Shown one piece after another: positions 29,148 through 36,657 of a DNA stretch of 38,727 bases. The notes beneath the pieces were generated by a model. It saw only the letters and a program-made list of their open reading frames with translations, did no database searches and had not been told where the DNA came from. The translations under genes were made by a program, and so were the position numbers. This DNA comes from an uncultured Collinsella sp. (lineage in GTDB: Bacteria; Actinomycetota; Coriobacteriia; Coriobacteriales; Coriobacteriaceae), in contig UQZC01000001.1 of the NCBI GenBank assembly GCA_900545505.1, positions 1-38,727 of the forward strand, in the 5' to 3' direction. Within the stretch, counting starts at the first letter, position 1; every line of letters begins with the position of its first letter.

Positions 29148-30372
29148 TATATCGATTGACGAGCTGCCCGAAGCGTCGAGCCTTCTTGATGGACATGACT
29201 ATTCGTCACAAATCATTCAGCGTATCGCCGGGGTTCCAGTAATACTCGATGCATCGGGATGCCCTCATTCCCCTTTTTTCGAAGTTGAATATGATGACAG
29301 GACGATTAGGTTTACAAGTCGACATGATAATGAGCATATTGTCGAGTTGGGGAGGAAGCTTGACTACGTCCATCACAATTGCAGCGGCTTTCTAAAGACT
29401 TTCTTTTTGAGAATAGATGTAATTGATGGTCACTGCTATTCGCTAAGCAATCATGCAAAGTCGCTGTCCATTGCATTCCGGACCGGAGGAAGGGTGGGAC
29501 CATTTTTACATCTCCTCTCTTCTCACTATTTTTGTGTCAATGATTTTTCTGTTACGCGAATCGGAAGGCAGGAAGTCAAACTGAGCAGCGCTGCGTGCAC
29601 TCAGACTATGACGATAAAGCGCATCGAGAATAGATGGATTGACGTCTTGTGTTTTCTTCTCGGAAGAACCATGGCAAGCTGTAATACAAACATGCCCTTA
29701 TTAATTGAGCGCTATTGCAAGAGCGCGCGGCTGCACCATGGATTATCTGGCATAGAGGCTTTTATCGTTTTTTCAAACAAGCACTCTCCCTATTTCGCTG
29801 ACGAAGAAGGACGTAGGAACATCCTCTCTCTCGTTGACACAGAGGCAATCAGAAGACTTCTGTCGCCGAAACTGAAAGACCCCTCCTTCGATTACGGCGT
29901 GAATAAATCCGATGAACAAAGAGAGATAACTGCGAAATTATCAATTTCATGCGACAAATACTACCCCAATAAAAAGATTGTAAAACTGATAGCGCTTCAA
30001 TTATCATCGTCAGGCAGGTATTATCCAAAGCTCATGTCGAGTGATTATTTCTCTCCTCAATCGGATCAGGCGGATGTGCACCTGCTTTTAATTCCGAATA
30101 CTTTCAATGACCCTATTTTTATCTACTATCAACTCGCACTACTGACGGGCTTGGGCAACCGAATGCGTCTCCAAAAGTATTTATCGGTTTTGAGCAGGTA
30201 TTTTTCTGGCATGATTTCGCGCCAGGAGTTTAACGAGAGAGCCGTCGAACTGTTTGGCGAGGCTGCGTGTTTTCTGCCGATCGGACGACTCTCCAGCGCC
30301 TTCTTCATGCGAAACACTTTTCCAGAAGAAGGCTTGAGGGAAAGGATATTAAATGTTCTATTGGAACGATAG
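29131..30372 (+). CDS. Unknown protein resembling a cytoplasmic oligopeptide-binding (SBP_bac_5-like) domain
   Basis: A 413-aa protein without signal peptide or membrane segments. The middle part (GIEAFIVFSNKHSPYFADEE, then RRNILSLVDTEAIRRLLSP) and later part (LSISCDKYYPNKKIVKLIA, QADVHLLLIPNTFNDP) recall family 5 solute-binding proteins: a residue run to a P-F/Y-F pair, an R-I-x-x-x-x-D helix, then an aD-x-x-L-x-x-x-x-x-x-x-DP segment. The resemblance is by eye and distant. If right, it could hold the precursor or mature peptide inside the cell, as an accessory, immunity or sensing protein. It overlaps the MFS gene by 17 nt and the E1 gene by 20 nt, so it belongs to the pathway. Confidence 0.6.
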   Translation: MSPRIDISIDELPEASSLLDGHDYSSQIIQRIAGVPVILDASGCPHSPFFEVEYDDRTIRFTSRHDNEHIVELGRKLDYVHHNCSGFLKTFFLRIDVIDGHCYSLSNHAKSLSIAFRTGGRVGPFLHLLSSHYFCVNDFSVTRIGRQEVKLSSAACTQTMTIKRIENRWIDVLCFLLGRTMASCNTNMPLLIERYCKSARLHHGLSGIEAFIVFSNKHSPYFADEEGRRNILSLVDTEAIRRLLSPKLKDPSFDYGVNKSDEQREITAKLSISCDKYYPNKKIVKLIALQLSSSGRYYPKLMSSDYFSPQSDQADVHLLLIPNTFNDPIFIYYQLALLTGLGNRMRLQKYLSVLSRYFSGMISRQEFNERAVELFGEAACFLPIGRLSSAFFMRNTFPEEGLRERILNVLLER

Positions 30373-31369
30373 TGCTTATATCAGGAGAGATTCCAACGAA
30401 CTTATATTGCAAGGATTAAAATCGCGAGTGAGGGTCAAAATCTCTGATTTGAGTACGAATCTTTTTGAACAGCTCGCCAAACAAAATATGATAGATGAGA
30501 CGAGCCTTGAATCTCGCGAGCAACGATTCTTGCTAAGGCTCAACGAACTTGGTTTTCTAGAAACTGAAGAATACGAGCTGGAATCACCCCGCTCGAGGAC
30601 AGCTCGCTTTTTGTCTTATTATTCCGACGCTCCGCTGACGTTACTTAAGCAAATCGGTGCCGTTCATCTTGCCATCGTTGGTATGGGCGGCATAGGGCAG
30701 GTGGTGGTGGAGCATTTGGCTGCTGCTGGAGTTCGGCATTTTACATTAATCGACGGGGATCGAGTTGAGAGGTCAAACGTAAATCGTCAGTTTCTTGTTG
30801 GTCCCGACGAAATAGGAGAAGCAAAAGTAGAGGCAGTTTCCAAAACACTCGTCAATCGCTATCCGGATCTTTCGCTTAATCCAGTTGCGTCTTACGTCCG
30901 CTCTGCCGAAGATCTCGTGCGTTGCGTTCCTTCGAGGACTTCAATGCTTGTTTGCGCTGCAGACTGTGGGGAAGGGGTCAATCCCAGGTCAATAGTTCTT
31001 GAAGCATGTATAGAAAAGGACATTCCCTGTGCATTTTGTGCTGTTGGAGTAGCTGATGGGGAAATTGGGCCTATTCTCGAAAAGAAGAACGATATGAAAT
31101 CCTATCTCTCTTTCCTCCAACAAGCTGAAGAAAACATAGTCCACATGCCCGTGCCAAAGGGATCAATTTGTTTTACGAACAGTCTCGTGGGAACTGCGCT
31201 TGCAATGGAGATATACCGATATCTTTGTATAGGATCGAGTCCTATACATCAACATACATGCTTCTGCTCCTTCATGAACTTTAAGGGTTTGATGTACAAG
31301 AGGGTTGGCAGCGAGAATGATACGAATTCTGTAAAAACCCCTGTGAAGCATTGGCTTGACAATGTCTGA
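30353..31369 (+). CDS. ThiF/MccB-like E1 adenylating enzyme
   Basis: A 338-aa protein. Residues 1-90 look like a winged-helix peptide-recognition (RRE/PqqD-like) domain, as in MccB. Residues 100-310 form the E1 fold: nucleotide loop IVGMGGIGQ (108-116), LIDGDRVERSNVNRQFL (132-148) with the conserved D-x-D, N, R and Q, K158 and AADCGE (202-207). The CXXC zinc pairs of ThiF/MoeB are not evident. Such enzymes adenylate a carboxylate: the C-terminus in microcin C, or a Glu side chain in pantocin A. Here the target is presumably the 39-aa peptide. Overlaps the preceding gene by 20 nt. Last gene of the operon. Confidence 0.83.
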   Translation: MFYWNDSAYIRRDSNELILQGLKSRVRVKISDLSTNLFEQLAKQNMIDETSLESREQRFLLRLNELGFLETEEYELESPRSRTARFLSYYSDAPLTLLKQIGAVHLAIVGMGGIGQVVVEHLAAAGVRHFTLIDGDRVERSNVNRQFLVGPDEIGEAKVEAVSKTLVNRYPDLSLNPVASYVRSAEDLVRCVPSRTSMLVCAADCGEGVNPRSIVLEACIEKDIPCAFCAVGVADGEIGPILEKKNDMKSYLSFLQQAEENIVHMPVPKGSICFTNSLVGTALAMEIYRYLCIGSSPIHQHTCFCSFMNFKGLMYKRVGSENDTNSVKTPVKHWLDNV

Positions 31370-31540
31370 CGGCACTGTCGGACATCTACGCGTGGGACAA
31401 GCGAGTAACGCGAGCGATTGTAGGCAACTAGCAGCCCCAGCTGCGTCTTTGACGCAGGTTCAACGTCTGACATCTTGAATGTCTGACGTTGAACGAAGCT
31501 GGCGTGCAAAATGGCCTCACAAGGCCATTTTGCACCGTCT
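31363..31540 (+). repeat. Hairpin cluster at the 3' end of the RiPP-like operon
   Basis: Four successive inverted repeats. The first is ATGTCTGAC/GTCGGACAT (one G.U), which includes the E1 stop. Then come TGCGTC/GACGCA and GTTCAACGTC-T-GACAT with its complement (one mismatch). The last is a perfect 13-bp GTGCAAAATGGCC/GGCCATTTTGCAC. Possibly operon termination plus a small structured RNA. Confidence 0.65.
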
Positions 31541-31574
31541 CAGGGGCGCGATTCAGGGTTTGCCGCTGCGTCCG

Positions 31575-31685
31575 TTATCGCAATAATCTCCCGTAGGCAC
31601 CACCGCGCACGCCGCCGTATCTGTGTCTTTTATCGTAATAATTTGAGAACTGGCTCCTTTTCCACCTTGTCCGTTATCGTAATAA
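31575..31685. repeat. Three copies of a TTATCGYAATAA palindrome
   Basis: Copies at 31575-31586, 31630-31641 and 31674-31685. Each has TTAT/ATAA half-sites around CGYA; the outer two are also preceded by GTCCG. They lie 160-270 bp upstream of the putative DNA-binding protein gene and may be its operators or part of a repeat unit. Confidence 0.6.
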
Positions 31686-31716
31686 CAAGGCGCGCGAGTA
31701 TCCTTCCCCGGTCCAA

Positions 31717-31769
31717 GGGCGGAGCCCTGGCAAGCGCCGAACCGCCCGGGTCGGCGGCAGATTTGTACA
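31717..31769 (-). repeat. Divergent copy of the S element
   Basis: Shares the blocks GGGCRGAGCCYTGGCA and GCAGWTTTGTACR, in the same order and orientation, with the element at 32792-32878. It lies upstream of the putative DNA-binding gene. Confidence 0.45.
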
Positions 31770-31845
31770 CACATTTACGATGGGGGTACAAGTATGCGTC
31801 TCTTGCGGGATTTCTCGTTTATCGGCAGAAAATCGAGGTCAGAAG

Positions 31846-32394
31846 ATGGATGAGTTCTTGAGTATTGAAGATCTGCGGTGGGAGTTCGGCGCGTCGCGAG
31901 CATGGATGTACAAGTATCTGGCGCCGCATATCAAGTCAATCACCGTGAAGTGCTCGACCGACGACGGCGAGCGCCTGTGCAAGCGTTATAGCCTCGATGA
32001 TGCGCGGCGCGTGGTCGCCGAAAAGGCTCGAGCCGAGGTCTATTCCGTGCCCGTTAAAGCGGACCCCGGGAAAAGCAGCTATGCTCCATACCGCCGCCCG
32101 CGGCGCGTGCGAATCAAGACGAGCGCGTACATCGCCGAATATATCGTCGGCTTCGGTCATCTCTGGCAGATCGACGAAATTGCAGAGGAATGCTGCGGTA
32201 AACGCTCAAGAGAGGCGGCATATCAATTCATCTACCGTAACGCCTGGATCGCAATCGTGTTCGGTAACAAAACTTTCTATATCCCGAGGCGCACCACACC
32301 GCAATTCGTGGCGGCAGCAGTCGAGGTGTTCGGAGACGCTGCCCACACCGTCGAATACGCACGCGGTGGGCATAAAAGTGACGCCACGGAATAG
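31846..32394 (+). CDS. Putative helix-turn-helix DNA-binding protein
   Basis: A 182-aa protein I do not recognise by name. Residues 1-55 (FLSIEDLRWEFGASRAWMYKYL) look like a helix-turn-helix. The middle is basic and Arg/Pro-rich (YAPYRRPRRVRIKTSAY). Residues 105-160 (IVGFGHLWQIDEIAEECCG, then REAAYQFIYRNAWIAIVFG) may form a second helix-turn-helix with a wing. ATG at 31846 with GAGG seven bases upstream is preferred to the longer 204-aa reading. Octamer tract A begins inside its last two codons, which ties the gene physically to that array; it may bind the repeats. Confidence 0.65.
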   Translation: MDEFLSIEDLRWEFGASRAWMYKYLAPHIKSITVKCSTDDGERLCKRYSLDDARRVVAEKARAEVYSVPVKADPGKSSYAPYRRPRRVRIKTSAYIAEYIVGFGHLWQIDEIAEECCGKRSREAAYQFIYRNAWIAIVFGNKTFYIPRRTTPQFVAAAVEVFGDAAHTVEYARGGHKSDATE

Positions 32395-32549
32395 CGGCAC
32401 TATGTAACAAATGAATAAGTGAACGGCGTAAAAAGTGAAAAACCGAACTACGCAATATCGACAATGCGACATAACGCAATAACGACAAAGCGGAATAGCC
32501 GCACTATGCAACCATGTAATAACAGAACTATTGAACATCGGACTATTCG
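32390..32549 (+). repeat. Octamer tract A: 20 degenerate 8-nt units, plus orientation
   Basis: Divided into contiguous octamers without any indel, 19 of 20 units have A at position 2 and all 20 have A or C at position 1; position 7 is mostly G. Examples are AATAGCGG, CACTATGT, AATAAGTG, CATAACGC, AATAACGA. Units 1-2 and 14-15 are near copies 104 nt (13 units) apart. An 8-nt period is incompatible with coding. Confidence 0.75.
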
Positions 32550-32565
32550 GCCCTGAAATCTGTCC

Positions 32566-32660
32566 GCAAGAGTCGTACGCTGCCGTACAAAATGCCCGGC
32601 AGCGTACCGCCGCAAGCGGCGCACGCTAGAGCTCTGCCCTAGTATCCGGCACTCGCGGCG
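32566..32660 (+). repeat. S element, plus copy
   Basis: Contains a perfect 11-bp hairpin GTACGCTGCCG/CGGCAGCGTAC (32575-32607) and a CGCCGC/GCGGCG hairpin (32608-32621). The outer parts match the reverse complement of 32792-32878, including a shared block of over 20 nt near its left end and GCTCTGCCCTAGTA near its right end. Confidence 0.7.
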
Positions 32661-32665
32661 TTAGC

Positions 32666-32785
32666 TCATTGTTCTGCAATTCAACAGTTACGTTTTTCAG
32701 TTTTGTCGTTATCACGTAGTTCAGTAATTACACAGTTACGTAGTGTCGCAATTGCTTTGTTCGGCTGTGTCGCAGTTCAGATATG
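32666..32785 (-). repeat. Octamer tract B: 15 units, minus orientation
   Basis: Contiguous octamers from 32666; all 15 have T at position 7, which is A at position 2 on the minus strand, exactly the tract A rule. Examples on the minus strand are AACTACGT, AATTGCGA and GATAACGA. Lies between the two inverted S elements. Confidence 0.75.
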
Positions 32786-32791
32786 AACAAC

Positions 32792-32878
32792 CGCCGCAGG
32801 CGCCGGGTACTAGGGCAGAGCCTTGGCAGTACGCGGACGGCCGAAACGCAGTTTTGTACGGCAGCGTACGACACTTGC
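32792..32878 (-). repeat. S element, minus copy
   Basis: Inverted partner of 32566-32660. The conserved ends are retained but the middle has diverged, and the 11-bp hairpin of the plus copy is lost there. Confidence 0.7.
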
Positions 32879-32897
32879 AGGCGAGCTCCGGCTATGC

Positions 32898-33041
32898 CAT
32901 TGCTGAATTACGACAAAACGCAACAACAGAGCTGTGTAACCGCAGCATAACTGACTTACAGACGATATGAAGAACGTAATGAATGAACTAGTGAACTGCG
33001 ACATAACCGAAAAAGCGAACAGTTATAAACCCAAAAAACGC
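32898..33041 (+). repeat. Octamer tract C: 18 units, plus orientation
   Basis: Contiguous octamers such as CAAAACGC, AACAACAG, CATAACTG, AACTGCGA, CATAACCG and AAAAAGCG. Fifteen of 18 have A at position 2. AACTGCGA also occurs in tract B, and CATAAC-initial units occur in tract A. Confidence 0.7.
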
Positions 33042-33420
33042 ATTGAAACAGGCGAGATGTTTTAAATCTCAGCCACAAATCGAGAACAGTGGCGTCCCGA
33101 CGAGCCGTAGCAAAATAGTCGCAGTAGTCATAGGCATCATCGGGACTGCGCATCACGGCAACAAGCTCTCCGTTGTGCGCATCAACAACTGCATGTCGAA
33201 ATCCCATCGTCTGACGCATCATCCGGTTGCGCTGCCGCTCGATCTCGATCGCATCCAGCAGGAGGTGGCCATCTGTATGGCCATGAAGGGCGAGTAGCCG
33301 TTTGCGGGGCCAAGCTGACCGCTCGCGTTGAGCGGCAGCAGCACCCGTTGGAGCGATAGTTCCGCAATTTGTTTCACGAATTACCGTCGAAATGTTTCGC
33401 GCGCTGGTAGATGCAAACAC
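32956..33420 (-). CDS. Hypothetical protein, doubtful end
   Basis: A 154-aa frame with GTG start and no good ribosome site. The centre (MGFRHAVVDAHNGELVAVMRSPDDAYDYCDYF) looks protein-like. The last 35 or so residues are encoded by octamer tract C, so the natural C-terminus may have been replaced. Either a broken gene at the array boundary or a chance frame. Confidence 0.4.
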   Translation of the reverse strand: MFASTSARNISTVIRETNCGTIAPTGAAAAQRERSAWPRKRLLALHGHTDGHLLLDAIEIERQRNRMMRQTMGFRHAVVDAHNGELVAVMRSPDDAYDYCDYFATARRDATVLDLWLRFKTSRLFQCVFWVYNCSLFRLCRSSLVHSLRSSYRL

Positions 33421-33682
33421 TGCTTAAGGGCACACCCAAAGCACCACAAAGTGCCGCCACGCAGGTCAAGGCCGAAAAAACGACCTCACCAGATGCGTTT
33501 TACGACACAGAAAATGGGTGTCGCGAACATCCCACCACCCTAGGTTCAATCGCCCCGTAAATCGAATCCTGTTGAGTCGTCTACCTGCGACTTTGTGATA
33601 TTTGCTACCGCCGTGTCGTGAGCGAGAATCGTGTCCGCACAGGGCGATATATTAGGTAAAACACCCGAGGGAAAGGAATAGC

Positions 33683-33961
33683 ATGAGCAACACACAGGAA
33701 ATCGTTCAACGACTCGAACGCGAGATAGCAGACCGATCTGCCGCAGTTGAGGAGGTTGATGCTTTTAAGAACCAGCTCGCACGGGCCATCAAGGCCTTTA
33801 TGGCCGCCGACGAGGCAGTTCGCGGCCTCAACGACCATGACAGCGAGATCGACACCAAAATTGCAGCTGCTATTGACGAGCATCTTCGAGCAATCGACAG
33901 ACTGTGCCGCTTCGGCATCGACGGTGGATTCGGCGAGGAGCATCCCGTAAAGGAGTACTAG
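33683..33961 (+). CDS. Small helical protein of unknown function
   Basis: A 92-aa acidic protein, MSNTQEIVQRLEREIADRSA onward, probably mostly alpha-helical with coiled-coil character over residues 3-70. No motif recognised. AAAGGA lies six bases upstream of the ATG. Convergent with the two genes to its right. Confidence 0.7.
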   Translation: MSNTQEIVQRLEREIADRSAAVEEVDAFKNQLARAIKAFMAADEAVRGLNDHDSEIDTKIAAAIDEHLRAIDRLCRFGIDGGFGEEHPVKEY

Positions 33962-33988
33962 ACCGCTGCATGGCCATGGAAGCCTCAT

Positions 33989-34354
33989 TTATTTGCGAAG
34001 AACATCGGCTAGCCGCAGGATTGAAATCATCGACCGATAAGTGAGTTCCACTTTTTCGCCCGCAAGCAGTCGTTTCGAGCCAATCTCATCTAGCCCCACA
34101 AGCCGAGAAAACAGCGGGCCGCTCATCGTGCCATCGTCAATTGATTCCCTTATGGTCTTCAAAACGTCCGTATCATGAAGCGATGCCGAGCTGTAGGGGG
34201 CAACACGAGCGGAACTCTCAATTAACGACGAGACAAAAGGATGGAGATGCTTTGGACATAGTCCATCAAATACCACATCCCCATTGTCATCCGAGCCGAC
34301 CAGGCGCCAAGTATAATGATCGACCCAGTCGTCTCCGTCATATATGGCGTCCAT
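33989..34354 (-). CDS. Hypothetical protein
   Basis: A 121-aa protein starting MDAIYDGDDWVDHYTWRLVG. The N-terminal part resembles small accessory proteins with an acidic beta-rich start. The C-terminal part (LFSRLVGLDEIGSKRLLAGE) could be a degenerate helix-turn-helix. ATG at 34354 with GGGAAG upstream is chosen; it lies 14 bp after the secreted-protein gene, forming a two-gene operon. Function unknown. Confidence 0.65.
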   Translation of the reverse strand: MDAIYDGDDWVDHYTWRLVGSDDNGDVVFDGLCPKHLHPFVSSLIESSARVAPYSSASLHDTDVLKTIRESIDDGTMSGPLFSRLVGLDEIGSKRLLAGEKVELTYRSMISILRLADVLRK

Positions 34355-34368
34355 GAGCAACTTCCCGT

Positions 34369-34878
34369 CTAGAGAGAGAAACCTATTTGGACATCGGGGC
34401 GCAAGACCGCAAGCCATATCGGGCCTGCAGCAGCTCCAACCCAACGCACCACATAGGTTCCCTTTCGTACATGTGTATCAATCTGCCCCGAAATGCCGGT
34501 GAATGCAATTCCAGACCCGTTTGTCGGATAGCAATCGACGTATTTTTGTTTTCCGCTCACAACCTTGTATAGATATATCGTTCCAGCAAAAGAGAAGGGA
34601 TCGTTCGCAATTTTGTCCGGAAGAACTTGCCACCTCAAAATCCCGCTACCAATATGGTCAAGCTTGACCGTTCCGCCGTCCCCCTCAAAAGTGGCAAGGG
34701 GATTTACCCCAGACTGAGAGTCGGCATCGCCCTCCTTAGCAGTTATCAGCAGGCTGCCCGTATAAGACTGCTGAGGCTCACCTTCAGGACAGGCAGCCTC
34801 GGCCCAAGAAGGGCCACCCAGGCAGAACAGTCCGAGCAGCATCATTACCAACAAAAGAAAACCATTAGTTCTTTTCAT
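34369..34878 (-). CDS. Secreted protein of unknown function
   Basis: A 169-aa protein with a clear signal peptide (MKRTNGFLLLVMMLLGLFCL, cleavage after SWAEA). The mature part is beta-rich with FEGDGGTVKLDHIGSGILRW and GTYVVRWVG, and contains two Cys. No family recognised. It is the first gene of a pair with the 121-aa gene. Confidence 0.72.
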   Translation of the reverse strand: MKRTNGFLLLVMMLLGLFCLGGPSWAEAACPEGEPQQSYTGSLLITAKEGDADSQSGVNPLATFEGDGGTVKLDHIGSGILRWQVLPDKIANDPFSFAGTIYLYKVVSGKQKYVDCYPTNGSGIAFTGISGQIDTHVRKGTYVVRWVGAAAGPIWLAVLRPDVQIGFSL

Positions 34879-35640
34879 CTATATCCCCAACGTCTCTCGA
34901 CATTTGTATATCGTGACTATTTTAGATCTATATGGCCAATTCGGGCCCTCACCAGGGCAATTGTTGCAGCTGGGTTTCTTTCCATTGAAATTTCACTTTG
35001 GTAAATCCCCGCCCCTAAGCATTAAGCCCGAAGTCCACCGAGTGGGCAAAAGTAAAAGAGGGTCGAATCCGAAGCAGTTCCCAGACAATTGGCGTTCGGC
35101 CAGACACTTCGGTTCGGCCCTTTCTTTCCAGGACTCTATAACAGCAAAGCACCTGCTAGATGGGCTTTTTGTGGGTGGGTAATTGTAACAGCTGATTGAA
35201 CTGCAACGCGCTGGGGCCAATAGGGCGAGGCAAACTAGCGAGGCGTGCCGTCGCGAGTGTAATCGCCACGGTCGACGACGCGGTCGTCCAGCTGCCGCGG
35301 CACGGCGCCACCGCCGTGCTCCTGGCCCGCGGCGCGACAGAAGGAGACACTGTTGGGGCCGATGGGCTAAGACCGTTGCCGACCAAGTGCCATTAGCGTC
35401 CATTAGCACATGTCAAACCCGTCTGATTCTGTGGGTATAGGGCGGCATTTCGCTGAGGTCGGAAACTCCCGCAACCATTGATTGATTTCGACATGTTCGA
35501 AATTCATATTACGCATATGGGCAATCATCATATATAGGATCTCTCAAGTAACCTAAGCAACCGAACCGGGGCAGAAAGGCGTACAAACAAGCCGCGACGA
35601 ACAGCTTCTTCCGCATTTCTTTAGGCAAGCGAAAAGAGGG
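34879..35640. other. Long gap with probable decayed sequence
   Basis: No intact gene. 35190-35400 is clearly more GC-rich than its surroundings and is open in several frames without family resemblance, which suggests a fragment of a lost gene. The rest is AT-rich with no clear structure. Confidence 0.4.
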
Positions 35641-35645
35641 ATGGC

Positions 35646-36074
35646 ATGACAGCCAAGAGCTACGTAAAGATCGTTATTGTTGGCTTTGTACTTTGTCTTG
35701 CAATGGTGCTATGTGCATCATTTGCGAGGTATAGGTCCGAGCAGTCGTTCATCGATGGCGCTGAAAATGGGTTTGGCATAGACGGGATATATGCCAGCGA
35801 TGGCGCGACCAGGCCGTCTATGGCGATTCTTGCAGGCGAAGACATGGAATGGCAAATCTGTAATGACGATGGCTCTTGTCTGAGTGGTCGTTTGGCCGCA
35901 ACGAGCGACCCGAATTCGTTCGATCTTCTCGACAATGATGGAGCGGATTGCGGTTCTGTTCACCTTTCATATGCATCGCGAGACGGTATGGACGGCATTC
36001 TCTACGTCTCCCACGAGACTGGCGATTTCAAGATGCGCAGGACTAACCGAGTGCCGGCTTTTATCGAGGAGTGA
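35646..36074 (+). CDS. Membrane-anchored or exported protein of unknown function
   Basis: A 142-aa protein. One N-terminal hydrophobic segment (VKIVIVGFVLCLAMVLCASF) serves as signal anchor. The rest is acidic and beta-rich (GIYASDGATRPSMAILAGED, then GDFKMRRTNRVPAF). GAGG precedes the ATG. Followed by an 11-bp hairpin. Confidence 0.7.
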   Translation: MTAKSYVKIVIVGFVLCLAMVLCASFARYRSEQSFIDGAENGFGIDGIYASDGATRPSMAILAGEDMEWQICNDDGSCLSGRLAATSDPNSFDLLDNDGADCGSVHLSYASRDGMDGILYVSHETGDFKMRRTNRVPAFIEE

Positions 36075-36079
36075 GAGTT

Positions 36080-36108
36080 CCCGGCGGCCTGCCGATCAGG
36101 CCGCCGGG
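36080..36108 (+). terminator. Hairpin after the 142-aa gene
   Basis: CCCGGCGGCCT/AGGCCGCCGGG, perfect 11 bp with a 7-nt loop, 5 bp past the stop. No U-run. Confidence 0.6.
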
Positions 36109-36129
36109 GTATCGAATCCCACATTCATC

Positions 36130-36582
36130 CGTACACACACGGACGAATGCGGAAAGCAACCGTGGTATCCCTACAGGAATCGAATTCGCGAGGTTGTTGT
36201 CCTGGATACCTGGGCTCCGGAGAGCGGTAGATACCTGTTCGACGGACTGACCCAATGCAAGTCGTTCGACCTATTGAAACTCGATACATCGGATTGCACG
36301 ACCCTGGAGGGCATGTTCAGGGGATGTTCAAGCGTCACGGAGCTTTTTGATCTTGACCGTCTTGACACCTCAAACGTCGAGAACACGTCCTATATGTTCC
36401 TCAACTGCTTAGCGCTTAAGGCTGTCAGCATCTCGGGCTGGGAAACGTCCAAGATCTCAGACGTCAACCAGATGCTCAGCGGTTGTTCAACCTACATTCT
36501 CGCAACCGAGGGGCAGCGCGAGTTCCTGAACAAAATCACCGGCTCCACGCAGCACGGAATTTGGACCCGCAACCTTTCGTAG
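36130..36582 (+). pseudogene. BspA/DUF285 surface-protein fragment
   Basis: The frame encodes WYPYRNRIREVVVL, then DTSDCTTLEGMFRGCSSVTEL and LDTSNVENTSYMFLNC, which are DUF285 (BspA-like) repeats of about 24 residues. There is no start codon with a ribosome site, no signal peptide, and it stops after about two and a half repeats, so it is a 5'- and 3'-truncated piece of a larger adhesin-like gene. Confidence 0.75.
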
Positions 36583-36603
36583 CCCAGATCAAAATACCGG
36601 TTG

Positions 36604-36646
36604 TTTCCAGAAATCCTCCAGGCACCTTCTAGAGGATTTCTGGAAA
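36604..36646. repeat. Perfect 15-bp inverted repeat past DUF4143 paralogue 2
   Basis: TTTCCAGAAATCCTC / GAGGATTTCTGGAAA with a 13-nt loop, 12 bp beyond the stop of the DUF4143 gene and 22 bp beyond the BspA fragment. Possibly a shared terminator. Confidence 0.65.
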
Positions 36647-36657
36647 TGCAAATAGCT

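Noticed and set aside
29131..30372. YcaO cyclodehydratase for the 413-aa protein, which would pair with the ThiF-like partner as in TOMMs
   Set aside because: No YcaO ATP-binding motifs seen; the sequence fits a binding-protein-like pattern better.
31575..31685. CRISPR array
   Set aside because: Repeats are only 12 bp, three copies, with unequal spacers and no cas genes.
32390..33041. CRISPR array or coding minisatellite
   Set aside because: No constant repeat/spacer division and the 8-nt period rotates the reading frame with stops in all frames.
33411..33560. 49-aa plus-strand ORF (MQTLLKGTPKAPQSAATQ...)
   Set aside because: No ribosome site and no recognisable family; possibly a decayed gene end, not enough support.
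35190..35400. Real gene in the GC-rich patch
   Set aside because: Several frames are open but none has a start, ribosome site or family-like sequence.
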